Origin: Pseudofabraea citricarpa
Taxonomy: Eukaryota > Ascomycota > Leotiomycetes > Helotiales > Dermateaceae
Assembly (NCBI GenBank): GCA_029641185.1
Contig: JAPWGK010000001.1
Coordinates: forward strand, 3,112,501-3,176,500
DNA: 64,000 bases
Direction: 5' to 3'
Shown here piece after piece: positions 32,308-43,936 of this stretch. The position numbers were made by a program, and so were the translations under genes. The notes below the pieces were generated by a model. The model did no database searches, was not told where the DNA came from, and saw nothing but the letters and a program-made list of their open reading frames with translations. How positions within the stretch are numbered: the first letter of the stretch is position 1; each line of letters begins with the position of its first letter.

Positions 32308-32824
32308 AACCTTTGAATAGAATATTAACTTTTGAAGGATTAGCGTATACGTATAATTATACCTCAAAATTATGAATTCTAAATCACTTGTCCGGTTACC
32401 AATATGTTCTAAAATAGTTCCCAGTGTAATTATCGTTTCTTACCTGGCCCCCATATATAATTCCCATTCTTATGTCTGGTTCTCATATTTGGTTCCCATT
32501 TCCAGTTCCCAATGTGGTTCTCATCCCTATTTATGTGGGAACTATGTTCCCACTCTGGCCCCCCAAAATATCTGATCGTTGAAGTCGCTTGTGTCATGAT
32601 TACTCATTTGACTACTCATATAGTCATCGATCTTGTGGTTTAAATAGTTACCTATATGCTTAAGTTCAACTCTAATGCAACGTAGATAAAAATGGAGCTG
32701 ATTTGATGCTTGTTAAGATAATTCTTATTTTAATTACACAACCCTAATACCCCCTCCCCTTTTCATGCACCCATACCATTCATCTCAACTTCATTACATC
32801 CATCTGTACTCTCATACCTGTCGC
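32308..32824. other. Convergent intergenic region
   Basis: Holds a decayed minisatellite (32395-32560) and an AT-rich remainder. No gene is seen. Confidence 0.5.
32395..32560. repeat. Degenerate minisatellite, GGTTCCCAT-like units
   Basis: Irregular copies about every 12-20 bp: CGGTTACCAATA, AGTTCCCAGTG, AATTCCCATTCT, GGTTCTCATATT, GGTTCCCATTTC, AGTTCCCAATG, GGTTCTCATCCC, TGTTCCCACTCT. It is immediately 3' of the aldo-keto reductase and similar in word and disorder to the tract at 25700-25860. Confidence 0.6.
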
Positions 32825-33524
32825 TTACAAAGCAACAAAAGCAACCAAACCCATCACAATAGCTCCAAATGAAGCAGAGAAGTGAGAAGCAGCGCCTGTG
32901 AATGTTTCAACTGGAGTGGTGGCTGAAGTAGCAGACGAATTGGTCGGGCTGGCTACTGTAGTGGTGGGTGCCGCGCTTGTAGCTACGACTGAGGTTGAAG
33001 AAGCAGTGGTCTCCACGACAGAGGTTGATGTTGTTTCGGCTTGAGTGCTAGTTGGAGCAGCTATGATAATTTCAGTCAATTGGTCATGCCAAAGGAATTT
33101 TAGAACTTACCGGTTTCGGAAGGGGCAGCCTCAGAAGAGCTTGTAGGACTAGCACCAGCGGTGGCCGAGACTGCGGCACAAGCAGCTTGAGCAGCAGAGA
33201 GCACGTCTAAAGAAATTAGATGCGTTACAAAATCGGCGAAGGAATAAACATACTAAGAGCTTCAGTGGCACCACAAGCACCAATAACACAAGCTGTATAC
33301 TGTTAGATTCTGTAGCACATGTTTAAAGCATCGCACTTACTGGTCGAAGCTGCTTGAATGGCAGATTGATTGGGAGCAGCACATTGGCAAGCTACATCAT
33401 CTGCTCCACAGGTGGTCGATGAGGCGACAGCATCTGCGATACAGCTGGTTGCACAAGATGGGATCTGAGCAGAAACAAGGCCTGAGAAGGCCATGACGGC
33501 AAGGGCTGCAACTGAATACTTCAT
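32825..33524 (-). CDS. CFEM-domain GPI-anchored protein
   Basis: The exons on the minus strand are 33341..33524, 33254..33292 (39 nt), 33111..33206 and 32825..33060, giving 184 aa. The signal peptide is MKYSVAALAVMAFSGLVSA. The CFEM domain has all eight cysteines (24, 28, 39, 46, 48, 63, 68, 84) with the CxC spacing in CGADDVACQC. Asp42 and Asp43 occupy the place of the axial haem ligand known in Candida CFEM haemophores. A Ser/Thr/Ala-rich stalk (about 90-160) follows, then a hydrophobic C-terminus (ASFGAIVMGLVAFVAL) typical of a GPI signal. CFEM proteins take up haem iron or act at host contact. The two central cysteines 63 and 68 appear only after correct splicing of the 39-nt exon. Confidence 0.9.
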
Positions 33525-35257
33525 GTTGATGAGGATCGACTTTTTGGATAATAAATGTTATGTGAGTTGCCGTAAACGAATGATGGCAAGGCAAGGTATT
33601 TAAATGTTTTGGGATGAAGGGGGGAGAATAAAGAATGAAAGTTGAGGCAGGCAGTATATATACATGCATCGGGTGAGACTCCCCTCCCTATTCGGACCTA
33701 CAATAGTTGGATGCATGTAACTGGTTGGAAGCGGTATGACCTATCGTCACAACCAAGGAACAGCCGTTGCTTGTGTTCCCAAAACGCATCGAAGTCCGTT
33801 GCATGTGGCAGCAACACATAATAGAGGAAATGGATCGGTTCAAGGAACGTCTAAGCGCGAATGCGGAGAAGGTTGTCTAGCAATCTCGGTCGAGAAAATC
33901 CTGCAGGACCTGCACCCTTTCCAGCCGATATTATTCGCTGGCTACTGAGACAGCGAAGATCACCTCCTGGTGAAGAGCTATAAGAACAAATGCCGTTGCG
34001 GTACTTCTGCTACTAGCAAGGCGCTTCCAACTTTGCAATTGCTCCAAATATTTGTCATGGAGATCCCCAAGCGTAAAAACAACTGGATCCCAAATTGGAG
34101 AAAAGAATCAATCACCAGTTGAATTCAGATAATCTCTTTGACCGGGTAGTATTTTCCCCGTCAACCGTACGATCAAAATACGATCTTTCGGTGGCGAAAT
34201 TGACTTTGCTCCTGTTGGTGGCTGACATGATTGACTGGATGTCGTTCAATACTTCGGACGATGACCACCAAGACCAGTTAGCCATCTACCCATCCGACGA
34301 TGTACAGAGACTCTGGGGTACAAGGATTCTGTGTTCCCCAGCGGTCGCCCAGTCTGGGGTCAGCCGCTGGTGCCGAGGTGAAGATTACCCCAGGCTGAGG
34401 AGACTCTGGCATATGATCCACTTCCCCACAGCAGGCTCTTTCCCTGGATGTCACATGCTTGGATTAATCTCGCCGAGCGCTTTGGATTCTCTGGTGTTGG
34501 CGTAGACAGTGGACAATTGGCATCTTTTGGAGACACCAAGCTGAGATGGAAGGCGAATGCAGGAACAAATCAGGAACAATTCTGACTTCCCCTGAGTAGA
34601 ACATTACGGTGGCCGGTTCATTAGCCAGTTGGCAGTTGGATTGGTTAAGCCAATCGGCTGTCAACGTTATACCATTGACTAAATGGGAATCTCTTTAGTT
34701 GCCCCAGGTTAGCGAGCGACCTACGACCCAACCTCTCCAACTTCTTCTCATGACAAAAGTCTGCATCCCCTGATGCCCCTCTTCTTTTCGGAAACGTAAG
34801 AGCTCTGGAAAAATAACGCATCGGGAGGAGATTGCATGCCCAAAGCTCAATAAGCCAAGAATCAATCACATGCACACGGCTTTAGCGGATAGGTGGGAAA
34901 CGGCAGCTCCGGAACATAGCTGTTTGCCGCTGCCATGCATAAGCCCCGTGCTTACTGCTATAGCCTCAAAATACCGGTTAATCTGGAACAACTTCTCTTT
35001 TCAGTCACCACAGGCTCAAAATAGCCATTTTCGAACATGCAAGCTCTAAGGCCGCTAGAGCGAGTACTCGGCAATGAGACTGCCTAAGTATACTTTCTTG
35101 GTGTTACTGCTTATTGATTTCTGTTCCAAATCATTCCAGAGGGGATTCAATAGAATGTAAAGCTCATGACCTTTTCGCTTCTATTAAGAGTATGCCCCAG
35201 TTCTTTGTTGCTCTACTATTAAATACTACTTCAATTCAAGGTGCCTATCGCTTCGCT
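33525..35257. other. Intergenic region, no gene seen
   Basis: About 1.7 kb. An open frame at 34095-34505 has no recognisable features and is not called. The rest shows nothing distinctive. Confidence 0.55.
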
Positions 35258-36703
35258 TCAGCTCTCGCTTTCCTCCTCAGTTCTCTGCAGATCCCCATCT
35301 TCGCGGCATCTCCAATTCCAGAAGATAACCCCAAACAAAAGATCATTGCAACCTTTTAGTGAACCGTTCAAGATAAATGCGACCCAAAATTGACCACTCT
35401 CTGCCAAATAACCTGCTACAATTGGACCAATACTTTGCGACAAGGTCATGAGAACATTTATTATTCCAAGAACCGCAGTACGTTCGCTTGGGAGAACGGT
35501 CGAAGAAATAAATGCTTGTCGGGGGGCTACATTCATGTCGAACGTGCTCATTCTCAGTACCAGAATTGTGAGCGCTCCGATTGCAGTATTCGGTAGCGGG
35601 ATTAGCGCTGCACAAACATTTGATGGAAATTTAGTAAAGAGGATTGTCTTCACGAGACCTATATTACTTGCTATGAACGCAGAGAGAAGGTTCAGCAACG
35701 ACGAGGTCAAGTTGGTAGAAAAGAATACAGTTCCCAACTGTTTCTCTGGGAGAGCAAATTTTTCGTTGAAGAAGTAAGTTACCCAAGCTGTCGAAGCAAA
35801 GCCAGATCCAAGGTTATCCAACATAGAGAGACAGCAGAATATCGGTAATATTCGTCGTGTCTCTTGAGAAAACGAGGGCAAGCTTGCTATTTTCCCTCGG
35901 CCATCTTCATGGGATATTTTTCTGGTGTCCAATAAAGTTGTTCTTTCATCGGGTTCATCTATTTCCGCTGTCACTTGCTCACATTCTTCACTTAGTGAGA
36001 GTGATAAAGCAAGCTTCAGAAGTCCCATCAAAGAATATAACCAGAAAATTGCTCTGTATGCGTGCACGGCATTCCAGTGTTGTCTTGAAGTAAGTGCTTC
36101 GACCGACCAGCCGCAAGTAAGAGTTCCGATCGCTGTACCAAAGGTTCCAAATAGATAGTACCATGCGATCACGCTGCTACGTTCATGTGAAGGCACCAGC
36201 TGCGCTATGGTCGATTCCTCAATTGCTTTGAATGGACCTATCTCATTTCCACTGATCTTTGTCAGCCACGATGCATCGCTTCTTTCGGAGTTTACTTGCC
36301 TGGGACTTATCACACCAAGAATACTTGCCATTAGTAATACCCAGTAATTACTGCATGTTGCAAACACAATCCCACTTGTTGTCATAAGCAAAGACCCTCC
36401 GGCAAGAATGTTCCTTCGTCCAATCCGGTCAGCGATAAGCGTCAAGAGCAGACTAATTACCACATCCCCTAGCAACGTCAAGGTCATGAAGAACCCAACT
36501 TCGCGTTCGAAAACATTGAGCTCCAAGAGATAAAGCACGAGGATGAGTGTTGAGCTGCCATAGGCGAAATGCCTTGCAAGCCGTTGCAGGCAAAGATATT
36601 TCACATCCCATGACGATGCGACAAGAGCTCGCAGCCCCATGGTTTCATACAATGATATCGTGGTCATGAGTCCGGATATTTTGTGCATTGGAACGCTTCC
36701 CAT
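35258..36703 (-). CDS. MFS transporter
   Basis: The exons on the minus strand are 36300..36703 and 35258..36251, giving 465 aa. The single intron is a GC-AG intron of 48 bp (36252..36299); removing it turns VISPRQVNS..KISGNEIG into ISPSGNEIGPFKAIEES, the sequence expected in this family. MFS signatures are LLLTLIADRIGRRNILAGGS (loop 2-3, motif A) and RSSVIAWYYLFGTFGTAIGT (TM5). A charged central loop (about 235-265) is present, as is STFDMNVAPRQAFISS in the second half. About 11-12 hydrophobic segments are visible. The closest class I recognise is an uncharacterised fungal MFS group with a GNEIGPFKAIEE motif. The substrate is unknown. Because the intron is a multiple of three and free of stops, retention would give 481 aa. 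Confidence 0.85.
   Translation of the reverse strand: MGSVPMHKISGLMTTISLYETMGLRALVASSWDVKYLCLQRLARHFAYGSSTLILVLYLLELNVFEREVGFFMTLTLLGDVVISLLLTLIADRIGRRNILAGGSLLMTTSGIVFATCSNYWVLLMASILGVISPRQVNSERSDASWLTKISGNEIGPFKAIEESTIAQLVPSHERSSVIAWYYLFGTFGTAIGTLTCGWSVEALTSRQHWNAVHAYRAIFWLYSLMGLLKLALSLSLSEECEQVTAEIDEPDERTTLLDTRKISHEDGRGKIASLPSFSQETRRILPIFCCLSMLDNLGSGFASTAWVTYFFNEKFALPEKQLGTVFFSTNLTSSLLNLLSAFIASNIGLVKTILFTKFPSNVCAALIPLPNTAIGALTILVLRMSTFDMNVAPRQAFISSTVLPSERTAVLGIINVLMTLSQSIGPIVAGYLAESGQFWVAFILNGSLKGCNDLLFGVIFWNWRCREDGDLQRTEEESES
36252..36299 (-). other. GC-AG intron
   Basis: The intron begins GCAAGT and ends GATCAG, with GGCTGACA as a branch-site candidate 9-16 nt from the 3' end. It is 48 nt and in frame. 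The alternative GT donor four bases further in breaks the frame. Support is the restored motif across the junction. Confidence 0.75.
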
Positions 36704-37899
36704 GGACTTGGGAATCTCGATAGCCTTCTATCCATACCTTCGGGTTTCTTTTGGCAACATATTCTATCGTACATTAGGAGAATGCCCCAAAATCCGCAGT
36801 TGCACAAATCTCTTTTATTGCTTTGTGCCCTGGGAGATCTCACATTACTCGTCGAAAAAGAGATGGTGCTCTAATGTAGGATACACAACCAATAGTCCCT
36901 GCATCGTCGATCATGTCTCAATTATGTGCTGCAGAAATTCTGGTTTACTGCATCAAAGAAGCAATTTAGGTTAAGCTATACAGCGTTACCTCACCACAAG
37001 CTTCTTGTGTACCTAATAGCACGAAGTCGCAAGCCACAACTTGTGTTCGCCGATAGACTCAGTAAAATAAGCTTTCTAAACTCTTTTCTGGTTTATCATC
37101 GGGATCTATGTAGTCACAAGTGAAGCGATCCCCGAAAATCAAAACTCTATCAAGCCATGCTGAAAAGGAGTGCCAAATCTCGGGGCGTTTTATCATTTTA
37201 GGGCCTCCAGCAGGCAAGCGAATATTTCAAAGGTGTGGTTACTATTTCCTGTCATTCTTCGGCTAGTGATCGTCGCTCAGATACCAGCTTTGCAATTATA
37301 TCTCGATTTCGGATTGTTCCGAACCCCAGTGCTCTTTAAATGATCAAATAGGCCTTGATGTTGATGGTAATGAGGTCAACTTCATTGCGGCGCATGACTT
37401 CCATGGCCAAATGAATCTGGCCAGTAATTACGTAGGCTGAGTGAGGTGTTTTCGAGCACAGCTGAAGTTTGTCGCGTGTTCACGAAGTAGCCAACATACC
37501 GTTCATGGAGTTCTCCATTCAAATTGGCGTCTTCCCATTTGTTATAATTTCGCTTTGCCCTTGCGGAGCCGTACGGCGTGTGGTGGAAGCAAGGGCGGAG
37601 TCGGCCGATGGCACCATCATCAGTCGACACAGCGAAAACATCTCGGCGACCTCGGGTGCTGTGGTGTGACATTTGCGTACTGGTCACGTGGAACCATACG
37701 AACAAGCATCGGACCACGAAGGGAGTCATGATTTGAAGGTGCTCATAAATAGGAGAGGAGTCTCCTGTTTGTTCATGCATAGAGAGAAAACAGTATACAG
37801 TTTCATATCGCACATAAGTTACATACATACTTCAAACCACTACAACATATATATCATCTATTCGGTTGTTTTTTTGGGAGCTAGAAAAAAGTCGACAAT
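36704..37899. other. Divergent intergenic region
   Basis: No gene is supported. A 148-codon frame on the minus strand at 37382-37828 lacks any family feature. The right end holds the promoter of the small gene at 37900. Confidence 0.5.
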
Positions 37900-38275
37900 A
37901 TGGTTCATCCTTCACAACGTATGATGATGCAAGCATCAAGGAGAATGCAAGTTGGCATGCCGAATGTATGTTACTTCTGGCATCATTTTCTTGATATCTA
38001 ATAGTTCGAAATACTAATTATTTCTGCAGGAGAGAATAGCCGGTACAACAAAAATCCATTTCCAAAAACTGAGGGCGATTCCGGTAGAAGTCTATCCATT
38101 AGGTACGTCACTAAACTTAAGATAATTGATAAGAGGGAGAGAGGTAGCTAATTATTTATGGGTAATAGGCGTCGTTGTGGGATTCATGGTTAGCATCGCG
38201 ACATTCTCGCTTGCAAAAGCTTTGTTCTTTGGCAAAAATCTGAGGAAACACCGTACTCAGAATTCTTGGGAGTAA
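37900..38275 (+). CDS. Small membrane protein, complex I MLRQ/B12D-like
   Basis: The exons are 37900..37965, 38030..38102 and 38169..38275, giving 81 aa. Introns are 64 and 66 bp (GTATGT and GTACGT donors, acceptors TGCAG and AATAG) and all phases agree. A basic, Met-rich N-terminus (SQRMMMQASRRMQ) resembles a mitochondrial leader. It is followed by IHFQKLRAIPVEVYPLGVVV and one transmembrane helix (about VVVGFMVSIATFSLAKALFF), then a basic tail. This is the layout of fungal NADH:ubiquinone reductase MLRQ-subunit-like (B12D family) proteins of the inner mitochondrial membrane. The gene model is well supported by splicing. The functional call is tentative, since the sequence is short and from memory. 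Confidence 0.62.
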
Positions 38276-38889
38276 AATCGATTCGATGCATTTCATGGCG
38301 CACTTGTTTATCACATTGCTGGAGTTTTGAGTTTTGAGGAGCCACGGAGGCAGTTTTGATGGGGACTGTTAAAAATCCGAAGCGCTTTTTGTTGAAGTCA
38401 TTGTACCGTTGAGGGAGAACGGCGAGAATTTCCCAAATTGGATTCTCACTTGGTGTGGGGGAGTTCTTTGAACTTGATAATAAATAATTCACTTCATGTT
38501 GATTTTTTTTGATTCTCTGCGCATTTTTGAAACAGTCTGATGTTAGTGTGGAAATGTTCCAAAAATACGTATGTCTATAAGGGTAAAACAGGTGTCTTTT
38601 TGAGAAATTACATGCAATTATAGACGTGATACGGAGTATTGGCAGAAGAGAAGTGTATATATTGACGGGTAAAAATGTATGTACAACTCCTATGTAAAGA
38701 TAGGAAAACGAGATGTGCCAAATCCAACGGGCGTAAATAGGTTAATTACATGAACATGACAGGCTTCATCGATGAAAACCGAGTATCAGTCCGTGACTTG
38801 GCCATCGCAAGCGACAGATTGTCTTTCAAAGAATTGAAATCCGATATGGTCCTGATATCAGCTGACGAAGAAACATTACTTTTAGGCTT
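38276..38889. other. Convergent intergenic region
   Basis: AT-rich; 3' flanks of two convergent genes. No gene is seen. Confidence 0.5.
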
Positions 38890-40871
38890 CTAGCGGAAGA
38901 GGTGGACAGCGTCGAAGATCTGGAAATTCTGTTAGTAATATTCTTATAATTTGAAGTGTAGGTGGTACTTACGAAGTTGGGGGCCAAGTAAGTGTCACCA
39001 CTTGAACCTGAAGCGACGGAGATGGTGATCTAGTTCACATGTTAGTAAATGTTTACATTTTTAGTATTGGGGAATGAAAACATACGGTGTTGGAACCAGT
39101 GACCAAGGTGCCGGAGGTAATAGCGAAGTTATAGAGCTCCCCTCTTCCTCTGTAAGCACCACGGGTCACACCACGAGAGTCAACGACAGTTGGTGCTGCT
39201 GGAACAGTAAGACTCTTGCTGTTGATGACAACTGAAGGCCGACCACCGGCGAAAGCAAGAGTAGTGCCGATTCTCAAAGTAGCGGCCCCGGTAGCTTGAG
39301 CTGCAGTCAAGGTAAACTTGATAGTGACAGGATCATTAACTCCTTTAAAGACGGCCATTGGGAAACCATCAAGACCAGTTGATCCGACAGTGTAAGTCAA
39401 AGGTCCCCAAGAAGACATGCGGGTATCAGATGGGTGCATGCGAAGCTGGTTTGCAGCATTGCGGAATCCAGTTGGTTGACCATCCCAATCACCGATCTGG
39501 AAGAGAGTCGTGCCTGTGGTCCAGGTGCTGGCAATGTTCTTGGTTACCGTTGCACCAGCTGTGACTGTTACACTGCTCGTGGCGACGAGAAGCTCATCTT
39601 GGTAAAGAACTTGAGTGTAGGTTCCGGGCTTCATGGCTGGGGAAGCGAAGTTAGAGTCGGAGGCGGCAGTGGCCCAGTACTGGGCTGCGCTATTGTACCA
39701 GTGTACGACGATTGGGTAGGTTCCAGCATCGATTCCAGAGGCTTTTCCAACAACCTTGCCGCGGTTGGCAGCTGCCACATATCCAGTGGCACCTAGACCA
39801 GCCCAGAAAGAGAGATCCATGTTACCAGCTGGAACACCAGAGCGGGAGAATGACTAGGAAATATTAGCCAAGAATATATATAGCGCTTCATTCATGTAAT
39901 TACCATAACATATGGACCGAAAAGTCCTGTGCGGTAAGTTTCGGTCTGAGCATGGTTGGAGTTCTATTTCGGTCAGTATGCCGCACCAGTTTGGGGGACA
40001 AGAAAATTACCATGTAGAAGTAAAGGTTATTCGTAGTTCCGGCAGCATTAGTGTTGATATCTCTGAAGAAAGGGCCGCCTGAAGAAGTCTCGTAAGCGGT
40101 GCCTGGCATGACCATGCAAGCCTTGATAGTGCTTCCAGATGTATCGGCTCCAGTGAAGCCTAGATTTTATTAGCTCATAGTCCATGTCGCGGCTGAGATA
40201 TACATACAGTGTACTTGGTCTTCAATGAACCTTTGGCTGGAATAGAACTTTGATCTGGTTTGGCCATTGACAAGGAAGACATCGGAACCTTCAATTGCAG
40301 TGCCACCGATTGTGTTTGATGCCTCGCTAACGTCGTCGTTTGGGAGAGCGCTAGGGTTCAGACGTGCAATCCATCGAAGTTCACCAACTGTAGGCTCTAT
40401 TTACTTTTGTTAGTGTTTGTCAACAAGAATATATCATATGACTCTTACCTGCTGTGATATAAGTTGCCATGTGGATAGCACTGTCTCCATCTCGAACGAC
40501 CATGTAGTGAGTCAAAGTGCTAGTAGCACAAGTGACCTTAACGTAGTTGACTCCGCCATCTGTACTTCTCAGTCAAGTCATCTTTTGACCATTTACAGAC
40601 AATACGTACAAGTGATAGTGGTGGCAGACACAGTTGCACTGCCTAAACCACTGCCGATTTGAGAGTAGCTACCACCCTGGTATTGCAGCTGGGTCGATCG
40701 GTAAAGGATGGATGAGACATCACAATTGGTCCTTGAGACCGTGAACGAGAATGGATTGGAGGAATCGGCGCTGACGGTGTAAGCTGCGGAAGTCGATGTT
40801 AAGGTGACGGCTTGGACCCCTGAGACGGCAAGTCCCAGCACCAGTCCTTTCAACGAGGATAAGAAGCGCAT
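38890..40871 (-). CDS. Secreted rhamnogalacturonan lyase (PL4)
   Basis: Eight exons on the minus strand: 40610..40871, 40449..40559, 40208..40396, 40011..40159, 39904..39963, 39086..39853, 38973..39029 and 38890..38919 (30 nt), giving 541 aa. All phases agree and introns are 47-56 bp. The signal peptide is [21 protein letters not shown]. The catalytic domain contains [40 protein letters not shown], the [20 protein letters not shown] segment and [14 protein letters not shown] fibronectin-like and carbohydrate-binding jelly-roll part follows ([40 protein letters not shown]) and the protein ends [13 protein letters not shown]4 enzymes cleave the rhamnose-galacturonic acid backbone of pectic rhamnogalacturonan I by beta-elimination in the plant cell wall. 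Length and C-terminus agree with the family. The ATG at 40871 was chosen because it starts the signal peptide; the frame continues a little upstream. Confidence 0.93.
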
Positions 40872-42540
40872 TATGCTGATCGCAGGAATTATATATACAA
40901 GCAAAGAATGTACACGATCAAGAATGCATAAACCCGAGTCGCACGTTGAAAGAGCGATGAAAGAGAAAGGGATCTACGAGGGGAAATCGGCTTACATTAA
41001 TAAAAGAGAGGCAGGCCCCTCTCATCTGATCAACGTTTCCTATTGCGATGGTAATTTGACTTCTGCCAATATCCAACGGAAAATATTTCTCCAACTCTCG
41101 TACTTAATTCCATACAATCACAACAAAGGGTCGTCGCCGTCTGCAGCTGTCAGCGAGCAAGGGTATTAGTGCCGCCGGGCCTAACTTGTTGTGGCAATTA
41201 CCACAGAGCAAGACAGAGCTTTGATCACAATGTCACCTAGGTACCGGCATGCCATTTGGCGTGACATCTTGCTTTCCGGTGCTCACTATGGCGAAAGTTC
41301 ATGCTCTAGAAATTGCGAGCGTGGAACAGTAGCACTGAACAGATCGGGACCTTTGAATACCACGTTGGCCTCGATCTGCTGGGAAATGGACTCCGAAGAT
41401 CAGGTTTTAATTTCACAGACAACAGATGCCGTGAAACAAAGCTCCACACCTTGTCGTGGCAGCCAATTAAGCGACCGCCGCAAGCGGTGGGGGTGTGAAG
41501 CCATGCTGCAGCAGTACTTGGCCAAATATATCCGGAACGAACCTATCACTTGACCAATATGAGCTTAAAATGGATAAGCAAACAGGCCATTGGAGGGAGA
41601 TTAGATCTCTATGAAGGCTCGCAATGTGGATTTATTTCGAAGCTCGGCACTTAAAGTTCAAACAACCTAGAAAGCACTCTCCTTTTGGAAGTCAAATTGC
41701 GGGGAACATCCCGCAAGTGGAAGTTTAACCAGGTCGAGGGAGTCCTTTGTGCCGAAACTTCCACACTGATGTAGGAAATATGATGGAAGCGCCCCAATAC
41801 TCTAAAAATTAATGCGTAAAAATTCGCTATAATTCATGCCGAGGACTTCGAAGTGTGATTAATCTCCAATATCAAGGTTAAGCATCAATCCTTCATGCGG
41901 GGAAAGCTTTTCATGCACAATAACTGGGGATGAACCTGTCAACTTCTGGTCACCTGGGTCTGTTATTTCGGTAGATGGCTTGAACAAGCCTTTTAACCCT
42001 CAAGTCGTGCTTGGTCGTGCTCACTCGGTGGTTTGGAACACGGGCCGACGAACAAAATCAACGGTCGTCGGGTACCTTAAAATTAACCGTCCATACAAAC
42101 AACAGCGCACGAAGTCTTTTTTCGTTTGCAAACCTTAAGCTACTGAAGCTTTTCAGTCGAAATTTCAAAGCTCCGGCTAGACCGACGGAAACTTGAGTGA
42201 GTTGGCATTGCCGATCCTTCGAAGGAAGGAATCATCATAATAGCAAGGCAGGTCTGTTTACTACCAAGGAAAGTATACCTCCTGTGCGATACTGCGGCTT
42301 ATTTGCAACTATTCATAGCACGTTTGCTACCGAGGGTACCAGTAACTTCCAGAAGGCACTTGTTACCCAAGAGTATACATGCGCTACATTCTCTCTTCGT
42401 TTTGACAAGCTCGTATTACCAAATTGCAGAAGTCAATATGGTTTCGTATCCTCATCCACCGGAAAGCTTGGAGTAGACAGCGCATCTGGCGTTGCAAGAT
42501 GATGGTAGCTCCATTAATTGGCTATACTCTCGTGTCGGTC
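40872..42540. other. Intergenic region, no gene seen
   Basis: About 1.67 kb with only short, featureless frames. One ACCTAGGT palindrome lies at 41235-41242. Confidence 0.55.
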
Positions 42541-43936
42541 CTAATCCCAGACTTGCCGACAGCTGATATTCAGCCTCTTCGTCCGCATATAACCTTTCCA
42601 TTTTTCGTACTCCTTTGGCGTATTTTCACCAACAGGCCACTCGCTCATAGCGTCTGGAGCAGTACCGCCTATTATCTTCGGCATAGCATGCCACGACCAT
42701 CTCGTCTCCCCGCCCATTTGCACCACATCACCACTCCTGACCCGAATGACAACCGTCTTCATCTCTCTATCTTCATTCTGCTTTTCCTCCTCAGTCAAGC
42801 CATCGAAATCCCGTGCTATGATGAAAAGTCCATCACAGCCCAAGGTAAAAGAGGCAAGGTCTCTTTGGCATTCTTCGCTCACATCCCGATGAACGGGCAT
42901 GTAATCTTTGGTTGAATACAAGAGCACAACTCCGCTTTCAGGAGTGAAGTTTGGAAACAGAGTGTTTACCAACTTCGCAATATCTTCGGGGAAATGTGTA
43001 CGTGTTTCTTCACGAGATGGATAAGATCTCGTCGGCCAGTCATATTGCGTACCAAGGGTGAGCCAACGCAGTTTTTTATGGAGAACCTGTGTTGCCTGTA
43101 GAGGCTTATATCGAGAGCCTGCTGTTTTCGGGGCGAATATATGTTTTTGAGATGCAGGTGGTAATGAGAAGAATGATTTCCCCGACGGCGGAAATGGAAT
43201 CGTGTAATCCTGAGAAATGTTTGTTTTGTGTTCTGGATGTGAGAGATCCCTATGCATGAGCCGTGATAGAAGGAGAACTTGGCACTCTGGTGGGAGCAAT
43301 GATGGTAAAAGTTTCAATCCTACCGATTGTCAGACAGCTAGCTACTCGGGTGACGGCTAATAGAGGTTTACCTGGGAAGTCTTTATGCTCATATACCGTA
43401 CAGGACTGTGGTGAATTTGCTCCCTTGGCAACCTCCTCATCACCAGTTTTGAAAGCTGCTTGTGCTTCTGCAATTATTTCTGACTTGATGCTCCCAACTT
43501 CAACAAGCCTCTCTTTCTGCTCGGCACTCAAACCTCGATTGAAATCCAGCACTTCGGGGTCATTTTCTACATCTTTGTCATCCATCTTTTGATATTTCTT
43601 GTAAGCATTACAGATTGCCTGTGGCGGTATCGCATGTGTATCATGGCCATGATGACCTTTGTCCTACATCTCCATATTAGCTCTAGGTTGTTACCGACCA
43701 GCAAGAAGACATACACCATTCATTTCCTCCATCACGTGAACACGGGCACGGACTTCTAGTAATCTCGGTGCTTTGTTGTACACGTTCTTAAGTGACAGGA
43801 GACGTGCTATGAGTGGTGTTTCAGCGGTTTTAGTGGCTGCTCTGTGTACAGCAAGCATTTGGTTCCTTAACTTCGATGGCTGACTTGTCTGATGACTTCG
43901 ATATCGGAGCAGACTTGACAGATTTTTGAAATTCAT
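42541..43936 (-). CDS. AlkB homologue 1-like 2-oxoglutarate/Fe(II) dioxygenase
   Basis: The exons on the minus strand are 43715..43936, 43372..43663 and 42541..43319, giving 430 aa; introns are 51-52 bp. The N-terminal 74 residues are basic and Ser/Leu/Arg-rich with no acidic residue before Glu39, like a mitochondrial leader. Then comes DTHAIPPQAICNAYKKYQKM, the fungal ALKBH1-type start. The oxygenase core has the iron triad His315, Asp317 (YMPVHRDVSEEC) and His382 (TRWSWHAMPKII), plus the 2-oxoglutarate signature R420-x-N-x-S-x-R426. Family members demethylate or oxidise DNA, tRNA or mitochondrial nucleic acids. The first exon is the least certain part: translation could instead begin at one of the two ATGs near its end (residues 69 and 72), which would remove the leader. 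Confidence 0.87.

Noticed and set aside
34095..34505. 136-codon plus-strand frame
   Set aside because: No recognisable domain, targeting signal or supporting splice structure.
37382..37828. 148-codon minus-strand frame
   Set aside because: Composition is unlike neighbouring genes and no family feature is visible.
19683..40871. Biosynthetic gene cluster formed by FAD oxidase, dioxygenase, bZIP, aldo-keto reductase and MFS
   Set aside because: No polyketide synthase, NRPS, terpene cyclase or other core enzyme is present, and unrelated genes (ACT, CFEM, PL4) are interspersed.
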